The notes: generated by a model not told the origin, from the sequence alone. Counted from the first letter of the stretch, positions 1 to 10,591 are shown. The stretch is 64,000 nucleotides of DNA from Doryteuthis pealeii (GCA_023376005.1 CM042157.1:53444827-53508826), one strand, 5' to 3'. Numbers and translations: made by a program.

Positions 1-572
1 TGTAAAATCTAAGTATTTTAAGGTAAAAATATGAATAATGGGTTACAGGTAAAATCTGGCTGATGTAAACCAAACATACAAACCTTTTCTGGCTGAAAAG
101 CTTTGAATAGACTAAAGATTTAAAAAAACTTAATTTTTTGAGGCTAAAGATAATACCCAGCATGCCTTTCCACATTCTGCAAGGAGATAATGTCTATGAG
201 ATTATATAACAATATTTCAAATGCTATGTAGTCAGGTTGAGAGTGATCAAAGTTGAGAGCGTTGTGCACCTGTCACATAGTAAGTCTCTCATGAAGTAAC
301 TAAGCTGCCTGTAGGGCTTAGCACAAAGTTGTACAGTAGAATAAACCGATAAGAGATTTGTTACCCACATGAAATAAGGACATTTGGAAATTGGGGAATT
401 TTTAAAATGTTGAGTAAAAAGAGAAATAGATGAAACCAATTTCTATGTAATGAAGACAACAACAGACAAAGAGATTAATTTCAACACTTCTGGAATCAAA
501 AATAAAATTGCACAATATACTTATAATAAGTGTACTTATTTTTGTACTGCTACATATTCTTATTTTTGCTTA
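1..572. other. AT-rich sequence, no feature recognised
   Basis: I see no gene, RNA or repeat that I can name here. The only open frame over 60 codons is a low-complexity minus-strand reading without recognisable motifs. Confidence 0.6.
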
Positions 573-885
573 CAGGTTGATTGATTTTAATGGTATGTCA
601 ATCCATCTAGGGTTATTTCATACCTAGAGATTAGGGAATCACGTTCATTTTACATATTTACATCTTTTGTGTAGTCAGTTAATTTTTTGTTGTTGTTGTA
701 CACTGTCCTATCAAATATGAATGTTTTTTTAAACAAATCTATTTAATGCATAGATGCAATCCTAACAGGTATTACTATTCCAGTTAAGAGTAGATCTGGG
801 AGTAATGACAATTAAGGAGTGACTCCATACACCCCAGATCTCCAGAAATGGAGTCTCACCATCATTTGGTTACAGAGTTTTAATG
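573..885 (+). repeat. Dispersed repeat family R1 (about 320 bp)
   Basis: It begins TTGATTGATTTTAATGG, continues with 'tgtcaatccatctagggttattt' and a 'cctaacaggtactac' block, and ends 'ggagtctcaccatca'. Similar copies lie at 20,818, 24,030 (minus), 35,925, 38,030, 56,130, 57,660 and 60,780 (minus). The class is unknown: no coding capacity and no clear Pol III boxes. It is probably a nonautonomous interspersed element. This copy is fairly complete but diverged. Confidence 0.65.
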
Positions 886-1429
886 ATTTGGAGTTTAGTA
901 ATAAAAAATACAAAATAACATTCTTATTTGATTGTACAGCGTTCTACTAGAAATGATAATATCCAAGTATTTTTGGGTTGAAAGAAAATTAAGCTTATTT
1001 CTATAAAGAAATTGTTAGGGGTTATTTATTTATGTTTGATACCACATTTGATACACATAATGACTGTCACATCTTGACAGATGATAGCCATTTTGTTCCT
1101 GGTTAATAACTAATTCAACTTGTGAAAAATATACAAGATATGTAAATTGACATTGTTAATTATAGTGTCATTTGCTTGTAGAACACTTCTGCCAATATCT
1201 GGCCCAGTGACAAAGCATAGCAAGATTAACTGGTGATTATGCAAACTGAAGGTTTTATTTCAGCAAAGTCAGCAAAGGTTTGATGCTGCAGCTTTCTTCT
1301 CTATTTGTGAACATTTTTGTTATGGTAAAGAATAAAAGAAAGACTCATCCTGTAACCTGGTTTGGTCATGGGGGTGATACTCATGTAGTGTCTTGGGCAG
1401 AAATAGCCAGGCAGAATCTGCCCCTTTCC
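886..1429. other. AT-rich sequence, no feature recognised
   Basis: No repeat partner or coding signal was recognised in this stretch. Confidence 0.5.
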
Positions 1430-1642
1430 AGGTCTACAATTAGTTTGAATTCAGATTTTATCGTCTCCTAGACCAGTTACCATACCAAGGTTAAAGAGCC
1501 CAGTCTGCTAGCTGGAGGGAGAAAAGTTGGATACATACCTTTCCCACAGGTATTAATGAAATGCAAACAGCCTCTTTCAGGATTTTTGTGTAGCCGAGTT
1601 CACTTCCTACGATGATAACCATTACACCACAAGCATCCCCAT
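1430..1642 (-). repeat. tRNA-derived SINE, family 1
   Basis: Read on the minus strand it starts with a tRNA-like A box (TGTGGTGTAATGGTTATCATC), continues with 'gtgaactcggctacac', then 'cctgtgggaaaggtatgtatcc', 'cagactgggctctttaaccttggtatgg' and 'aggagac...tgaattcaaac'. The same order of blocks is found at 5,404 (minus), 17,851 (minus), 54,010 (minus), 54,259 (plus) and 57,410 (plus, head only). The A box and shared body define a SINE family; I cannot assign a published name. Confidence 0.7.
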
Positions 1643-1904
1643 AATAACATAAATTATTATTTGACACCATTGAATACAGAAAACCCCAAGTAAACGTCAC
1701 TACTCTCTTTCCCCCTCTCTCTCTCTCTCTCTCTCTCTTTTAATTAAAAAAATTTTTTTTCCTTCTCTCACAATAACTTTCTATATTTCTTTACCTTTCT
1801 CTGTGTCACTACATGTTCTTTCTCTGTGCTTCAATTTTTTATTTTCCTTCCATCTTTTCTTTTTGCTTTATTCTTCTCGTGTTTTCTTTCTTTTTTTCTC
1901 TCTA

Positions 1905-2760
1905 TCCAAATGATTTGAAAGGATTTCAGTTGACCAATTCCCCTGCATTCTCAGCTCACCAATATGACAGCAAAAGTGCTGACTCATATGTAAATGATCT
2001 CATTATTTATAAATGAAACTATGAAAACATTATTATACAATTATACTGAGCATAAAGTGGGAGATCAATTTTTTGTTATTTTTAAGTAATGACCTGTTTT
2101 ACTCAAGGATTTCAGTCAACGAATGCTCCTGTGTTCCCAGTTCATGAACTTGACTGATGCCAGCCTCTTGAACATTCCATAGACAAGCAAAAGTGCTGAG
2201 TTAAATGTAAATAATCCCATTGTCTATAATAAGAACTACCAGGACCTGTTGGTATACCACAGTATGATTATTTAATTATTAAAACGTTTGATATGTTTAC
2301 TTAAGAGCTATTGCGAAATAGTTCAATATGTAAAAAGTATAATAATCTTGATTTAACTCTCTCACTCTTTTTTTTTTAACCCCCTCTTTCTATCTTTCCC
2401 CTCCTCTCTTTCTTTCTTTCTCTCTTATTATATTTGGACAGTCTCATTTGGAGATGATTTGGACAGATTAAAATTGGGTGAAACAAATGGTAGAAATAAG
2501 GATTTGGCGGTTAAGTGACTCCAGATAATTCAGATTTATATTTGTGCATTTCATCTTGGACGATTTGGACGGTCTCATTTTTAACCAGAAGGTGGTGCAA
2601 TATGATAATGGATGAAAGATTTAGGAACAAGTATATTAACATATAGACTAAGCTAAAATTACTATAAGATTCTACTGGACATAATGTGGGGGATCGATTC
2701 TCTATTGTTATTAAGTAATGAACTGATCCCTCAAAAATTACTACATATTACTATTAGTTC
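1905..2760 (+). repeat. Duplicated segment, related to the 5S-SINE body at 3.5-3.9 kb
   Basis: The block 'ggatttcagt..ac.aat.c.cctg.gtt' plus 'gcaaaagtgctga.t.aaatgtaaat.atc' occurs at about 1,920-2,010 and again, diverged, at 2,105-2,225. A block containing 'ggatcgattctctattgttatt.aagtaatgaactgatccctc' at 2,683-2,730 matches the reverse complement of 3,525-3,610. The three regions appear to be copies of one interspersed repeat in both orientations. Confidence 0.55.
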
Positions 2761-2792
2761 ATGTCTCCAAGTGGTTAATTCTTTTATGAATT

Positions 2793-2868
2793 GAAGAAGA
2801 AGAAGAAGAAGAAGAAGAAGAAGAAGAAGAAGAAGAAGAAGAAGAAGAAGAAGAAGAAGAAGAAGAAA
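2793..2868 (+). repeat. (GAA)n microsatellite, about 25 units
   Basis: Uninterrupted GAA triplets. The frame reading through it as poly-Lys is an artefact. Confidence 0.97.
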
Positions 2869-3306
2869 ACAATGGTTTATTTTCACACATTACACAATAT
2901 AAACAATGTCACACAAAACAAAAAGAAATGTAATGTTGGTTGTTGTAGTAATGTGTGGAGGATGATCACTAATTAGGACTGAGCCTATTCTAGTAGTGAT
3001 CACCTCAGTTGTTTTCTTTTTTGTTTTTGTCTTTTTTTGTTTATTTTACATAGTTTGAAATTTGATTATAAGTTTACTTATATGTATTAAAAATTTCTAT
3101 TTTGATAAATAATTTGAGTTGATTTTTATTTCATTATTAGGGATTTTAATTTTTGTAGAAGTTAGGTAAATGGTAGAGCATATTTTTATAGAAATATAGA
3201 AATATGAATAATTACTGATTCACTTCACAAAGAAATTGATAGTGACAAATATTTAACATAAGAAATTACTCAAACTACAGTAAATATATGTGAATATGTT
3301 TAATCT

Positions 3307-3308
<2 letters not shown>

Positions 3309-3351
<43 letters not shown>

Positions 3352-3375
3352 CGCTCTCTCTCTCTCTCTCTCTCA
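3309..3375 (+). repeat. (CT)n microsatellite
   Basis: About 33 CT units with two CG interruptions. A (TTTC)n tract follows at 3,480-3,513. Confidence 0.97.
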
Positions 3376-3480
3376 AGCTTTTGGTTTATTTCCCCTCTCT
3401 CTCTAACTTTCTCTACTTCAGTCTTCTTCCTTCCATTTAACTGTTCTTTTTTTGTTGTTAACCTTTTTCTTCCAATGCCT

Positions 3481-3512
<32 letters not shown>

Positions 3513-3519
3513 TTATTTT

Positions 3520-3900
3520 CTTCTAGAGGGATCAATTCATTAATTCAATTGAAAAACGATCCCTCACTTTATGTCCAGTTGAATTTTATTAGCATATTTG
3601 GTTGGTTGGCTATTTTAATGCTAAATCAAGTCATTTTGATATCAGATTGTTTACAGTACCCGCTATTGCTTAAATGGTCACCCATCTAAGTATTGAACAG
3701 GCTCATTGCTACTTAACCTTGGTGATCTAGTGGGAACTGGTGCTTTCAAGGCAACTTGCCAATAACAATATTTACATAGTTTCCTTTATAATATGAGTCG
3801 GCACTTTTGCTTGTCTATGGATTGTTTTGAGATAATGAAATGTTTGTAAGTTTAGAACACAGGAGCATTAGTTGACTTTCACAATACGGTCAGTTTAGAC
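3520..3900 (-). repeat. 5S rRNA-derived SINE (SINE3-like) with flanking body
   Basis: Positions 3,650-3,755 on the minus strand align in order with the 5S rRNA gene: 'ctagatcaccaaggttaagtag', then 'gagcctgttcaatacttagatgggtgacc', then 'gcgggtactgta'. These correspond to the 5S internal promoter region and 3' half. It is too diverged to be a functional 5S gene and is flanked by repeat body sequence shared with 1.9-2.7 kb. 5S-derived SINEs are known in animals; the assignment here is by eye. A second 5S-like copy is at 10,216-10,315. Confidence 0.65.
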
Positions 3901-4650
3901 CCACTGGAGTGTATTTGATTTCTATTTCTTTCCTAAGATTAGGTCATTTACAGTGGTGTGCAGTAATATGAATCTATTTTCAGGGGAGTATGATGAAATG
4001 TTTTTGGTCTTGAAAAATATTGAGTCATCCATGATTGCATCATATTTTTATCACCACCAGATTATTGTCTTGACTGTCGATTAATTGTCCTACGGTCATT
4101 GTCTGCAATGGATATTAGTCCAAAGAAGCATACAAAAATTGTAACATTGCACAAACATATTGGCAAGCCTTACAGAGAAATTGTATATATTATAATAATA
4201 ACAGAATTATTCGTTTTGTTTCAATTAATTTGCACAAAGATGTATGTTTCATTAGAATCATACAAAACTATGTCAATTGTCTACATTTTATTGAATAAGC
4301 TTTGTAATTATGACTGATCTGAATGCAAACCACTTCATTATTAAATAGCAAGAAGAGTTATCAACTCTATTAACCACATCTTTGTAGATTTCTTTTAGAA
4401 TTGTGTCATCCCTTTTTTATGCAGATTACATCTCTGGTTTATTTCTGATCCATTTTTAGTTTATCTTTCACCCACTGATATACATATTATAGGAAAGTAT
4501 TATAGGCACCATACAAGCATGTAACATGGGAAGCAGCATGGGGGATGTAAAGCAAGGTGATCTTAAAAGTAGTTCAATGGCACATTTCACCAAATGTTGG
4601 GTTGATGAACCTCATAGGTCAACAGTCAGGATCAAACAGTTCAGTCATGA
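3901..4650. other. No feature recognised
   Basis: AT-rich sequence without recognised repeat partners or coding similarity. Confidence 0.45.
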
Positions 4651-4651
4651 A

Positions 4652-4699
<48 letters not shown>
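4651..4699 (+). repeat. (ACT)n microsatellite
   Basis: About 16 ACT triplets. The Thr-rich frame over it is spurious. Confidence 0.96.
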
Positions 4700-4702
<3 letters not shown>

Positions 4703-4934
4703 CTTTAAGGGTAACATCTATTGATGAGATAACAAAAACAATTACGAAAAGATTACCAAGACAAGAAACCAAACCAAACATCCAAACCGCATTGTCCTTC
4801 ACATGGATCAACAACAGTTGCGTTCTGCTGAGATTATAACTCTATGTTTGAAAAATCATCTCTTGAGCAGAAACAAAACCCAAACCCAAAACAAACTTAC
4901 ATAAAAGCACAAAACATTTAACATTGTATTCATT

Positions 4935-5373
4935 CATATGGAAATCTGATCTTTCAGATAAGATAAAACGAGAATTCTTACAAGCCATATCAGTATGGCT
5001 GCACTACTGGAAATTTAACAAGACAATTGGAAGATGAATGAGATTGGAACTACATAGGAATACTGTGTGCTCTCCTGAATAAAATCTGAAAGCAGCAACG
5101 CACAAAAAGCAACTGTACAACCACTTCTTCTGAAATAAACCATCCAAGAAAGATGAACAAAATATGCTGGACACTGCTGGAGAAGTAAGAACGAACTTAT
5201 AAGTGATGTTCTCCTGTGGACACTTACACATAGAAACACCAAATTGGGCCAACCAGCAAAGACATTGATTAGCTTTTTATGGATACTGGATGTTGTGAGA
5301 AGGACTTGCCAGGAACAATGTTCAATAAAGACAGGTGGTGAGAGAGACATCGGGAATCCATGCTGACTTAATG

Positions 5374-5374
<1 letters not shown>
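4935..5374 (+). mobile_element. LINE family A, degenerate 3' end
   Basis: This is the C-terminal and 3' part of a non-LTR retrotransposon ORF, full of stops and indels. It shares block order with 6,462-6,888, 53,365-53,802 and the reverse complement of 44,824-45,300: 'gataagataaaacg.gaattctt.caa', 'tgctggac.ctgctggagaag.aa', and 'ggtg.gagag...catcgggaatccatgctgac'. The family ends with a TGATGA-type tail or passes directly into (AT)n, as here. No functional ORF remains. The clade is not resolved by eye; the short simple-repeat 3' tail resembles RTE-like elements. Confidence 0.75.
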
Positions 5375-5403
<29 letters not shown>

Positions 5404-5406
<3 letters not shown>

Positions 5407-5637
5407 TTACCAACCTCTCCACAGAAGCAGGATGTGACACAAGGTCAATTTTTAAGCGAATTTCAACAGGTTTTGAATTCAGAGTTTTCCTCCTCCTCCT
5501 CCTAGATCGGTAGCCATAAAGAACCCAGCCTGTCTTGTTATTTCCCCATAGTTGGTGGCATAACTTTCCCAAGGGTATAAGCCCTATGTGATTGCTGTGT
5601 CCATTTCCTATGATTACATCATGAGCGCCTCCGATAT
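5404..5637 (-). repeat. tRNA-derived SINE family 1, flanked by (AT)n
   Basis: On the minus strand it runs from a diverged head (GGAGGCGCTCATGATGTAATC) through 'cccttgggaaagttatgcc' and 'acaggctgggttctttatggct' to 'gaattcaaaacctgtt' and 'ttgtgtcacatcctgcttctg'. It sits exactly between two (AT)n tracts (5,377-5,401 and 5,635-5,660). The head motif also appears alone inside (AT)n at 6,020-6,042. Confidence 0.7.
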
Positions 5638-5708
5638 ATATATATATATATATATATATAAAGAAAATTTGAAAAAACAAGTATTCCGAAATTGGGATGA
5701 ATTTAATA

Positions 5709-5753
5709 ATCGATGTTTAAAACATTTCGGTTACATTGAACCTTCATCAGGAT
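5709..5753 (-). ncRNA. Hammerhead-ribozyme-like motif (left arm of foldback)
   Basis: Read on the minus strand: stem I 5' strand ATC, core CTGATGA, one unpaired A, stem II GGTT-CAATGT-AACC, GAAA, stem III ATGTT/AACAT with loop TTA, cleavage position after ATC, stem I 3' strand GAT. The core residues fit the hammerhead consensus CUGANGA...GAAA. Weak points are a 3-bp stem I and the extra A before stem II. Confidence 0.5.
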
Positions 5754-5849
5754 GTCTCTTGGGGTGAAGAAAATGATGGATGTTTTTATATGTGACAGGA
5801 GATGAAAAACATTATAAAAACATCCATCATTTTCTTCACCCCAAGAGAC

Positions 5850-5894
5850 ATCCTGATGAAGGCTCAATGTAACCGAAATGTTTTAAACATCGAT
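5850..5894 (+). ncRNA. Hammerhead-ribozyme-like motif (right arm of foldback)
   Basis: Same layout as the left-arm motif: CTGATGA at 5,853-5,859, GAAA at 5,875-5,878, 5-bp stem III at 5,878-5,890, predicted cleavage after 5,891. One base change in stem II (GGCT instead of GGTT) leaves only two pairs, so this copy should be weaker than the left one. Confidence 0.42.
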
Positions 5895-5974
5895 TATTAA
5901 ATTCATCCCAATTTCGGAATACTTGTTTTTTCAAATTTTCTTTATATTGTCGGATTTAATTTCCATATTTACTC

Positions 5975-5978
<4 letters not shown>

Positions 5979-6022
<44 letters not shown>

Positions 6023-6037
6023 GAGCGCTCATGTGTA

Positions 6038-6092
<55 letters not shown>
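5979..6092 (+). repeat. (AT)n array interrupted by a SINE-1 head fragment
   Basis: Two AT tracts flank 'cggagcgctcatgtgtaatc', which matches the 5' end of the SINE at 5,404-5,637. The likely explanation is a 5' SINE stub captured within the microsatellite. Confidence 0.85.
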
Positions 6093-6095
<3 letters not shown>

Positions 6096-6461
6096 AGAAT
6101 TAATACAAAAATGAACCAACAAATATATAATAAAAAAATGAATGGAATGAATAGAATAATTTGAAAAGATATTTTTCAAGGGACCTCTCCCAAAAGAAAA
6201 AAAAAAATAATAATACATTTTGAGAGAGATCATTAATAGAAAAAAACCCTTTTCACATTCTATGAGACTTTTTATCAAAGCATTGAATTAATTATCATAT
6301 AAAATATTGGAGAGGATAAAATAATGTCTTACCTTTGTAAATTATGTTGAGAAGTAATTCTAATTTTTCTGTCTAATGCAGAATATATGTATATATGTAT
6401 ATATATATATATTGATATATTGTCTATCCTATTTCTGTTATATATATATATATATATATAT

Positions 6462-6888
6462 CAGGCAGTGGTTATATAAGTACTGCTGTATGGCTGCACC
6501 ACTTGGACCCTAACAAAGCGCCTTGAGAATAAGCTAGATGGGAGCTGCACAAGAATGCTACATGCAGTCTTGAACAAGTCGTGGAAACAGCACCCCACAA
6601 GGAAGCAGATGTATGACCACTTGCCTCTCATCTCACAAACAATCTGAGTGAGATGGACTAGGCATGCAGGACATTGTTGGAGAAGCAAGGACGAGCTCAT
6701 AAGTGAGGTACTCCTGTGGAATCCAACAATGGAAATGTCGGCTGCCCAGCAAGCACCAACATTGACCAACTATGCGAGGATGCTGGTTGCTGCACAGAAG
6801 CCCTCCCAGGGGCAATGAATGATAGGGAAGGTTGGTGAGAGATTGTCATAAATATCCGTGCTGCCTGTGCGACATGATGATGATGATA
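6462..6888 (+). mobile_element. LINE family A, degenerate 3' end with (TGA)n tail
   Basis: It begins 'caggcagtggttatataagtactgctgtatggctgcaccacttgg', continues with 'aagcagatgtatgaccacttgcctctcatctcacaaac', and ends 'gtgcgacatgatgatgatgat' passing into (AT)n. Blocks are shared with the copy at 44.8-46.1 kb and with 53.4-53.8 kb. The frame is broken; only a remnant of the C-terminal domain (conserved 'QQCPACLVHL'-like antisense frame) is visible. The (TGA)n tail helps define the true 3' terminus of the family. Confidence 0.8.
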
Positions 6889-6983
6889 TATATATATATA
6901 TATATATATGTGTATAATCCAAAGATCAGGTGAAGAAATTATCCTTACAACATAGTAGTTTTTCTTAAGTCAGTTGAAAACAG

Positions 6984-6988
<5 letters not shown>

Positions 6989-7043
<55 letters not shown>
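6989..7043 (+). repeat. (AT)n microsatellite
   Basis: About 27 AT units. Confidence 0.97.
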
Positions 7044-7045
<2 letters not shown>

Positions 7046-7189
7046 AGATTTATAATTTGCTTGAAGCATTTGTATGTATGTAAGGAGTTGATTTAGAAGG
7101 ATCACAATGCAGTTTGAATAATAAAAATAATCGGTAACAATGGTGGTGTGTGTTGACTGTATTTTTTTTATTATTTCTTGAATTTTCGA

Positions 7190-7216
7190 GGTAATACCTC
7201 TTTATCAAAAGATTGA
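7190..7216 (-). ncRNA. Decayed hammerhead-like hairpin
   Basis: On the minus strand TTGATAA-A-GAGGT-ATT-ACCTC-GAAA: a perfect 5-bp stem II followed by GAAA, but the first core box is mutated from CTGANGA. It looks like an inactive relative of the other hammerhead-like motifs. Confidence 0.3.
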
Positions 7217-7253
7217 ACTGAAGCAGTACAGCTATATTTCTTCCTAAATGAAT

Positions 7254-7287
<34 letters not shown>

Positions 7288-7542
7288 TTCCTCTACTAAA
7301 GTTAAGTCCCATTCCAACGGGCATGTTTATAACACCTAAGATTAATCGTGAACTTGATTAATTTAAAGTAACCCTGAAGAATCAATCGATGAAACTCGAG
7401 TAGGTTATTCCTTTCCATTCTTAAAATAAATTTATGCTCTACATTGTATTGAGCACTTTGTATTTGTTTTTTCTCAACCTTAACCTCTGGATATTGTGCG
7501 CTTCCAACGATCGTTCTTATACCCACCGGTAAGTTAATACTT

Positions 7543-7544
<2 letters not shown>

Positions 7545-7635
<91 letters not shown>
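7545..7635 (+). repeat. Compound (AT)n-(AG)n microsatellite
   Basis: About 20 AT units followed directly by about 25 AG units. The minus-strand frame rich in SLSLSL and YIYIYI is spurious. Confidence 0.97.
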
Positions 7636-7639
<4 letters not shown>

Positions 7640-8188
7640 TATAATCTTTTTTTTTCTTGGATATTTTCTTTAATTCTTTTGCTTGTTTTATACTCAATTC
7701 ATTTTTTTTTTAATTTCCTCCTTTAAAAATGTTTTTTTGCTCTACTTTGTTTCAATTTTTCCAGAATTAATTTATTTTAAAGTTGAGAAAAAATATTTTT
7801 TTCTCAGTAGTTAATTTTAAATGACAACTGTAAAATGAAATAGGTATTCATGATTTACCCATAAAAATTGATGTCTTTAAAAAAAAAAGGTGAGAAATAT
7901 TAGTGAATATTGCAGGTGGGGTGGGTGGGGAGATATAAAAATGGTGGAGGGTAGGGTGGATGGATGTCAAAAATCATTGACAACAGTGCAGATGACTTTA
8001 TACACTTTCTTTTAAGTTCTTTTCCAATGTAAAATGCAATATGAATCTTATGTTTAATGCATTTCTAGGTCACCAAAATATTCTATTACAAAGTGATGGG
8101 CAAATTGAGTAAATATTCATATCATTTATTGATAGATAGATAGACAGATAGAATGATATATAGACATTTTTCCTTCATTAGATCTAAT

Positions 8189-8285
8189 GATGTTTGTAGT
8201 ACGAATATTATAAATATGTATTTTGCTAATGTATATCCTTGTAGGACTCCAGTAACAATATCAAAGAAATCAGTTGAATGAACCT
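8189..8285 (-). mobile_element. LINE family A internal fragment
   Basis: 'gtacgaatattataaatatgtattttgctaatgtatatccttgtaggactccagtaacaatatcaaagaaat' matches 45,650-45,725 within the LINE A RT region, in the same orientation. The fragment covers about 100 bp of the RT palm coding region and is not open. Confidence 0.65.
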
Positions 8286-8566
8286 TGCTTTTGTGTTGTT
8301 TCTAGCTGAGGTCATCTCAGTGTGATTGACAGTGAAGTGGATGGGTTATGATATTGATGATTTAATATTGTCTTTGTATGTTTGTTGTATTTTTGGGTAT
8401 CATAACCCACTGCTAACATTAAACAAATGAGAGGAAACAATTTGAAAAGAGTCAAATAATAAATAATATCCAGTTGGACTGTATAATCTTACACTAGAAA
8501 TAATAACATTTTGGTTTCAAAGAAAATGAACTTTTCCTAAAATATTAGGGGGTTTATTTATCAACA

Positions 8567-8570
<4 letters not shown>

Positions 8571-8651
<81 letters not shown>
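8571..8651 (+). repeat. Compound (CT)n-(AT)n microsatellite
   Basis: About 18 CT units followed by an AT tract; it abuts the direct repeat that starts at 8,653. Confidence 0.95.
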
Positions 8652-8652
<1 letters not shown>

Positions 8653-8656
<4 letters not shown>

Positions 8657-9184
8657 TAATAGCCTGTTTGGAAGTAAAAAAATCCCTTCAAACCCCGATT
8701 TGGAAAATTGCCCCAAAGTTTTCCAACATACCAACTATCAGGTAAGGTGTCCGGGGACGGCCCCTAACTAGAAACAACAGTTGGAATGTAAATTTCATAG
8801 TTTTAAGGGGTCCGCCGGGCGTTTTTAAGTTTTTTTTTTACATACCTCAAATCAACCTGAAAAAAGGCTTGTTTTGAAGGCTTTTTGGCTTATTTTTGAC
8901 GCTCGATTTTCAGTATATGAATTTAAGCAAAATTTTTAAAGTTAACCAAAATTTTCAAACTTGCAAACTATCAGGCATCATTAGACCCGTTAGGGGCTTG
9001 CTAAAAATACCAAATTCAATGTTATTTTATTAATTTTTGATAGTGTTACACCGTTTTTTTTGTTTTTTAATAGCCTGTTTGGAAGTAAAAAAAATCGCTT
9101 CAAACCCCGATTTGGAAAATTGCCCCAAAGTTTTCCAACATACCAACTATCAGGTAAGGTGTCCGGGGACGGCCCCTAACTAGA
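8653..9184 (+). repeat. Direct repeat with 410-bp period (satellite fragment or short LTR-like element)
   Basis: Positions 8,653-8,773 and 9,063-9,184 are almost identical over about 120 bp ('agcctgtttggaagtaaaaa', 'ccccaaagttttccaacata', 'gtgtccggggacggcccc'). A diverged half-unit lies at 8,952-9,002 (shared AACTATCAGG and GGGGCTTGCTA/GGCCCCTAACTA). This fits 1.3 monomers of a satellite, or terminal repeats around a 290-bp interior. It is bounded by (AT)n on both sides and has no coding capacity. Confidence 0.9.
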
Positions 9185-9305
9185 TATATATATAGCACAA
9201 TATATTATGAATGATAAAAAATGTTAGACCGTGTAATAACTCACAACTTTAAGTTTCCCATCTTTGATTGACAGCTGATCTTGTAATTCATACGTCTAAC
9301 ATCAC

Positions 9306-9336
9306 CTGATGGTTGAACATGTGAAACTTGGAGTCA
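9306..9336 (+). ncRNA. Decayed hammerhead-like motif
   Basis: CTGATGG (the last core A is G), then TTGAACATGT, GAAA, stem III ACT-TGG-AGT and a GTC triplet. The surrounding 9,218-9,345 region also contains inverted 'atgttagac'/'gtctaacat' and 'ataactca'/'tgagttat' pairs. The core substitution would be expected to inactivate it. Confidence 0.3.
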
Positions 9337-9374
9337 TGAGTTATCAGCATGACTTATCTTTTAAATCATTGATA

Positions 9375-9409
<35 letters not shown>

Positions 9410-9500
9410 ATGTATGTTGTGATATTGCTCTGCATTTTGTGTATTGAGCATTGTAAAAATATTGGGATTTAGAGGTACTTTTGGCCTTAGATTCAAACCG

Positions 9501-9535
<35 letters not shown>

Positions 9536-9550
9536 AACACACACACATGT

Positions 9551-9584
<34 letters not shown>

Positions 9585-9591
9585 CACACAC

Positions 9592-9656
<65 letters not shown>
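9501..9656 (+). repeat. Compound (AT)n-(AC)n-(AT)n microsatellite
   Basis: A long mixed dinucleotide array. Three overlapping long frames across it on both strands are repeat translations. Confidence 0.97.
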
Positions 9657-9663
<7 letters not shown>

Positions 9664-10161
9664 AATAGTAGCATTGTTTTTTATAACCTTTTATTAGTAA
9701 ATTCTTTTTGACATTTCTTTCCAGTAATAAATCTGTTAAAATGTTCATATATTTTCATTTTGTCTATGTCTCCTTTCTGTATGCAATAACGTTGGTTCAG
9801 GCAATGAATGTGACAGCAGACAGAAGCAGACAGAAGCAGTGCTAACAAAAGTAGGCCCACACACAACCGATGATGCTTCTTTCTCTATCACATTCACCAA
9901 TCTGCAATGATCAATAATCTATACATTGGCCAGGAGACACGTTCACATTTTTCCTCTTCACCTATTTATTTATTCACTGCCAACCTTGTCTATTGATTTA
10001 GAAATTTTCTTTTGCAATCTACTCACTAATCTCTATCCAAATTACACCAAATTTATCTATCAACCCCAATTTATTCATACATATCTATCTGACCACCTTT
10101 TCATAGTTATCACAATCTCTCTCTATCTTTTTATCTATTGTCTAAAACCTGTTCATCTGTA

Positions 10162-10214
<53 letters not shown>
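10162..10214 (+). repeat. (ATT)n microsatellite
   Basis: About 17 ATT triplets abutting the 5S-like repeat. Confidence 0.96.
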
Positions 10215-10215
<1 letters not shown>

Positions 10216-10217
<2 letters not shown>

Positions 10218-10315
10218 AAGCTCTGCTTAGTCTGGCACATAGACTGCTTACCAATACCTTTTGTTACTAAGTGGTCACCCATCTTATTATTGAACAGACT
10301 CAGCATTGCTTAACT
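10216..10315 (-). repeat. 5S rRNA-derived SINE fragment
   Basis: On the minus strand: 'aagcaatgctgagtctgttcaataataagatgggtgaccacttagtaac' and 'ggtattggtaagcagtctatgtgcc' follow the order of the 3' half of 5S rRNA (the TACTTGGATGGG-type block, then the 3' stem). A shorter relative starts at 60,693 ('tactaagttttgcttagtctggcacataggctgc'). Diverged; not a functional 5S gene. Confidence 0.55.
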
Positions 10316-10547
10316 TCCTTTATTTTTATTATTTCCAAAGTTTAACATTAACCTGGCACTGCGGTTTTACTAAAAAAATTGACACAAACATCAAACAGCC
10401 AGTCTAATTCAGCTCATGAAAATTTGAGTAATAGGAATAAGAAAGTGAGTGATCATTTTTAGTTTTTATAGTGCTCTGCTTATAAGCATCTGAGCACTTC
10501 AATTTTATTGCCAATATTATCTTTTTATATTGCTTCTTATTGTTATT

Positions 10548-10549
<2 letters not shown>

Positions 10550-10591
<42 letters not shown>
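10550..10591 (+). repeat. (AT)n microsatellite
   Basis: About 20 AT units immediately upstream of the repeat that carries the hammerhead-like motif at 10,687-10,729. Confidence 0.95.

Larger units (their letters stand above)
5666..5948. repeat. Foldback element with about 118-bp near-perfect arms
   Basis: The left arm (about 5,666-5,795) and right arm (about 5,819-5,948) are reverse complements with only a few differences, around a spacer of some 25 bases ('tatatgtgacaggagatg...'). Each arm holds a hammerhead-like core. The outer flank on the left is (AT)n. The near identity of the arms suggests a recent inverted duplication or conversion between the arms. Confidence 0.9.

Noticed and set aside
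2791..2976. Lys-rich open frame
   Set aside because: Translation of (GAA)n; no protein-like composition outside the repeat.
3650..3755. Functional 5S rRNA gene
   Set aside because: Too many substitutions and gaps relative to 5S; embedded in a dispersed repeat.
9398..9748. Long antiparallel frames rich in YIYI and THTH
   Set aside because: They are (AT)n and (AC)n read in frame on both strands.
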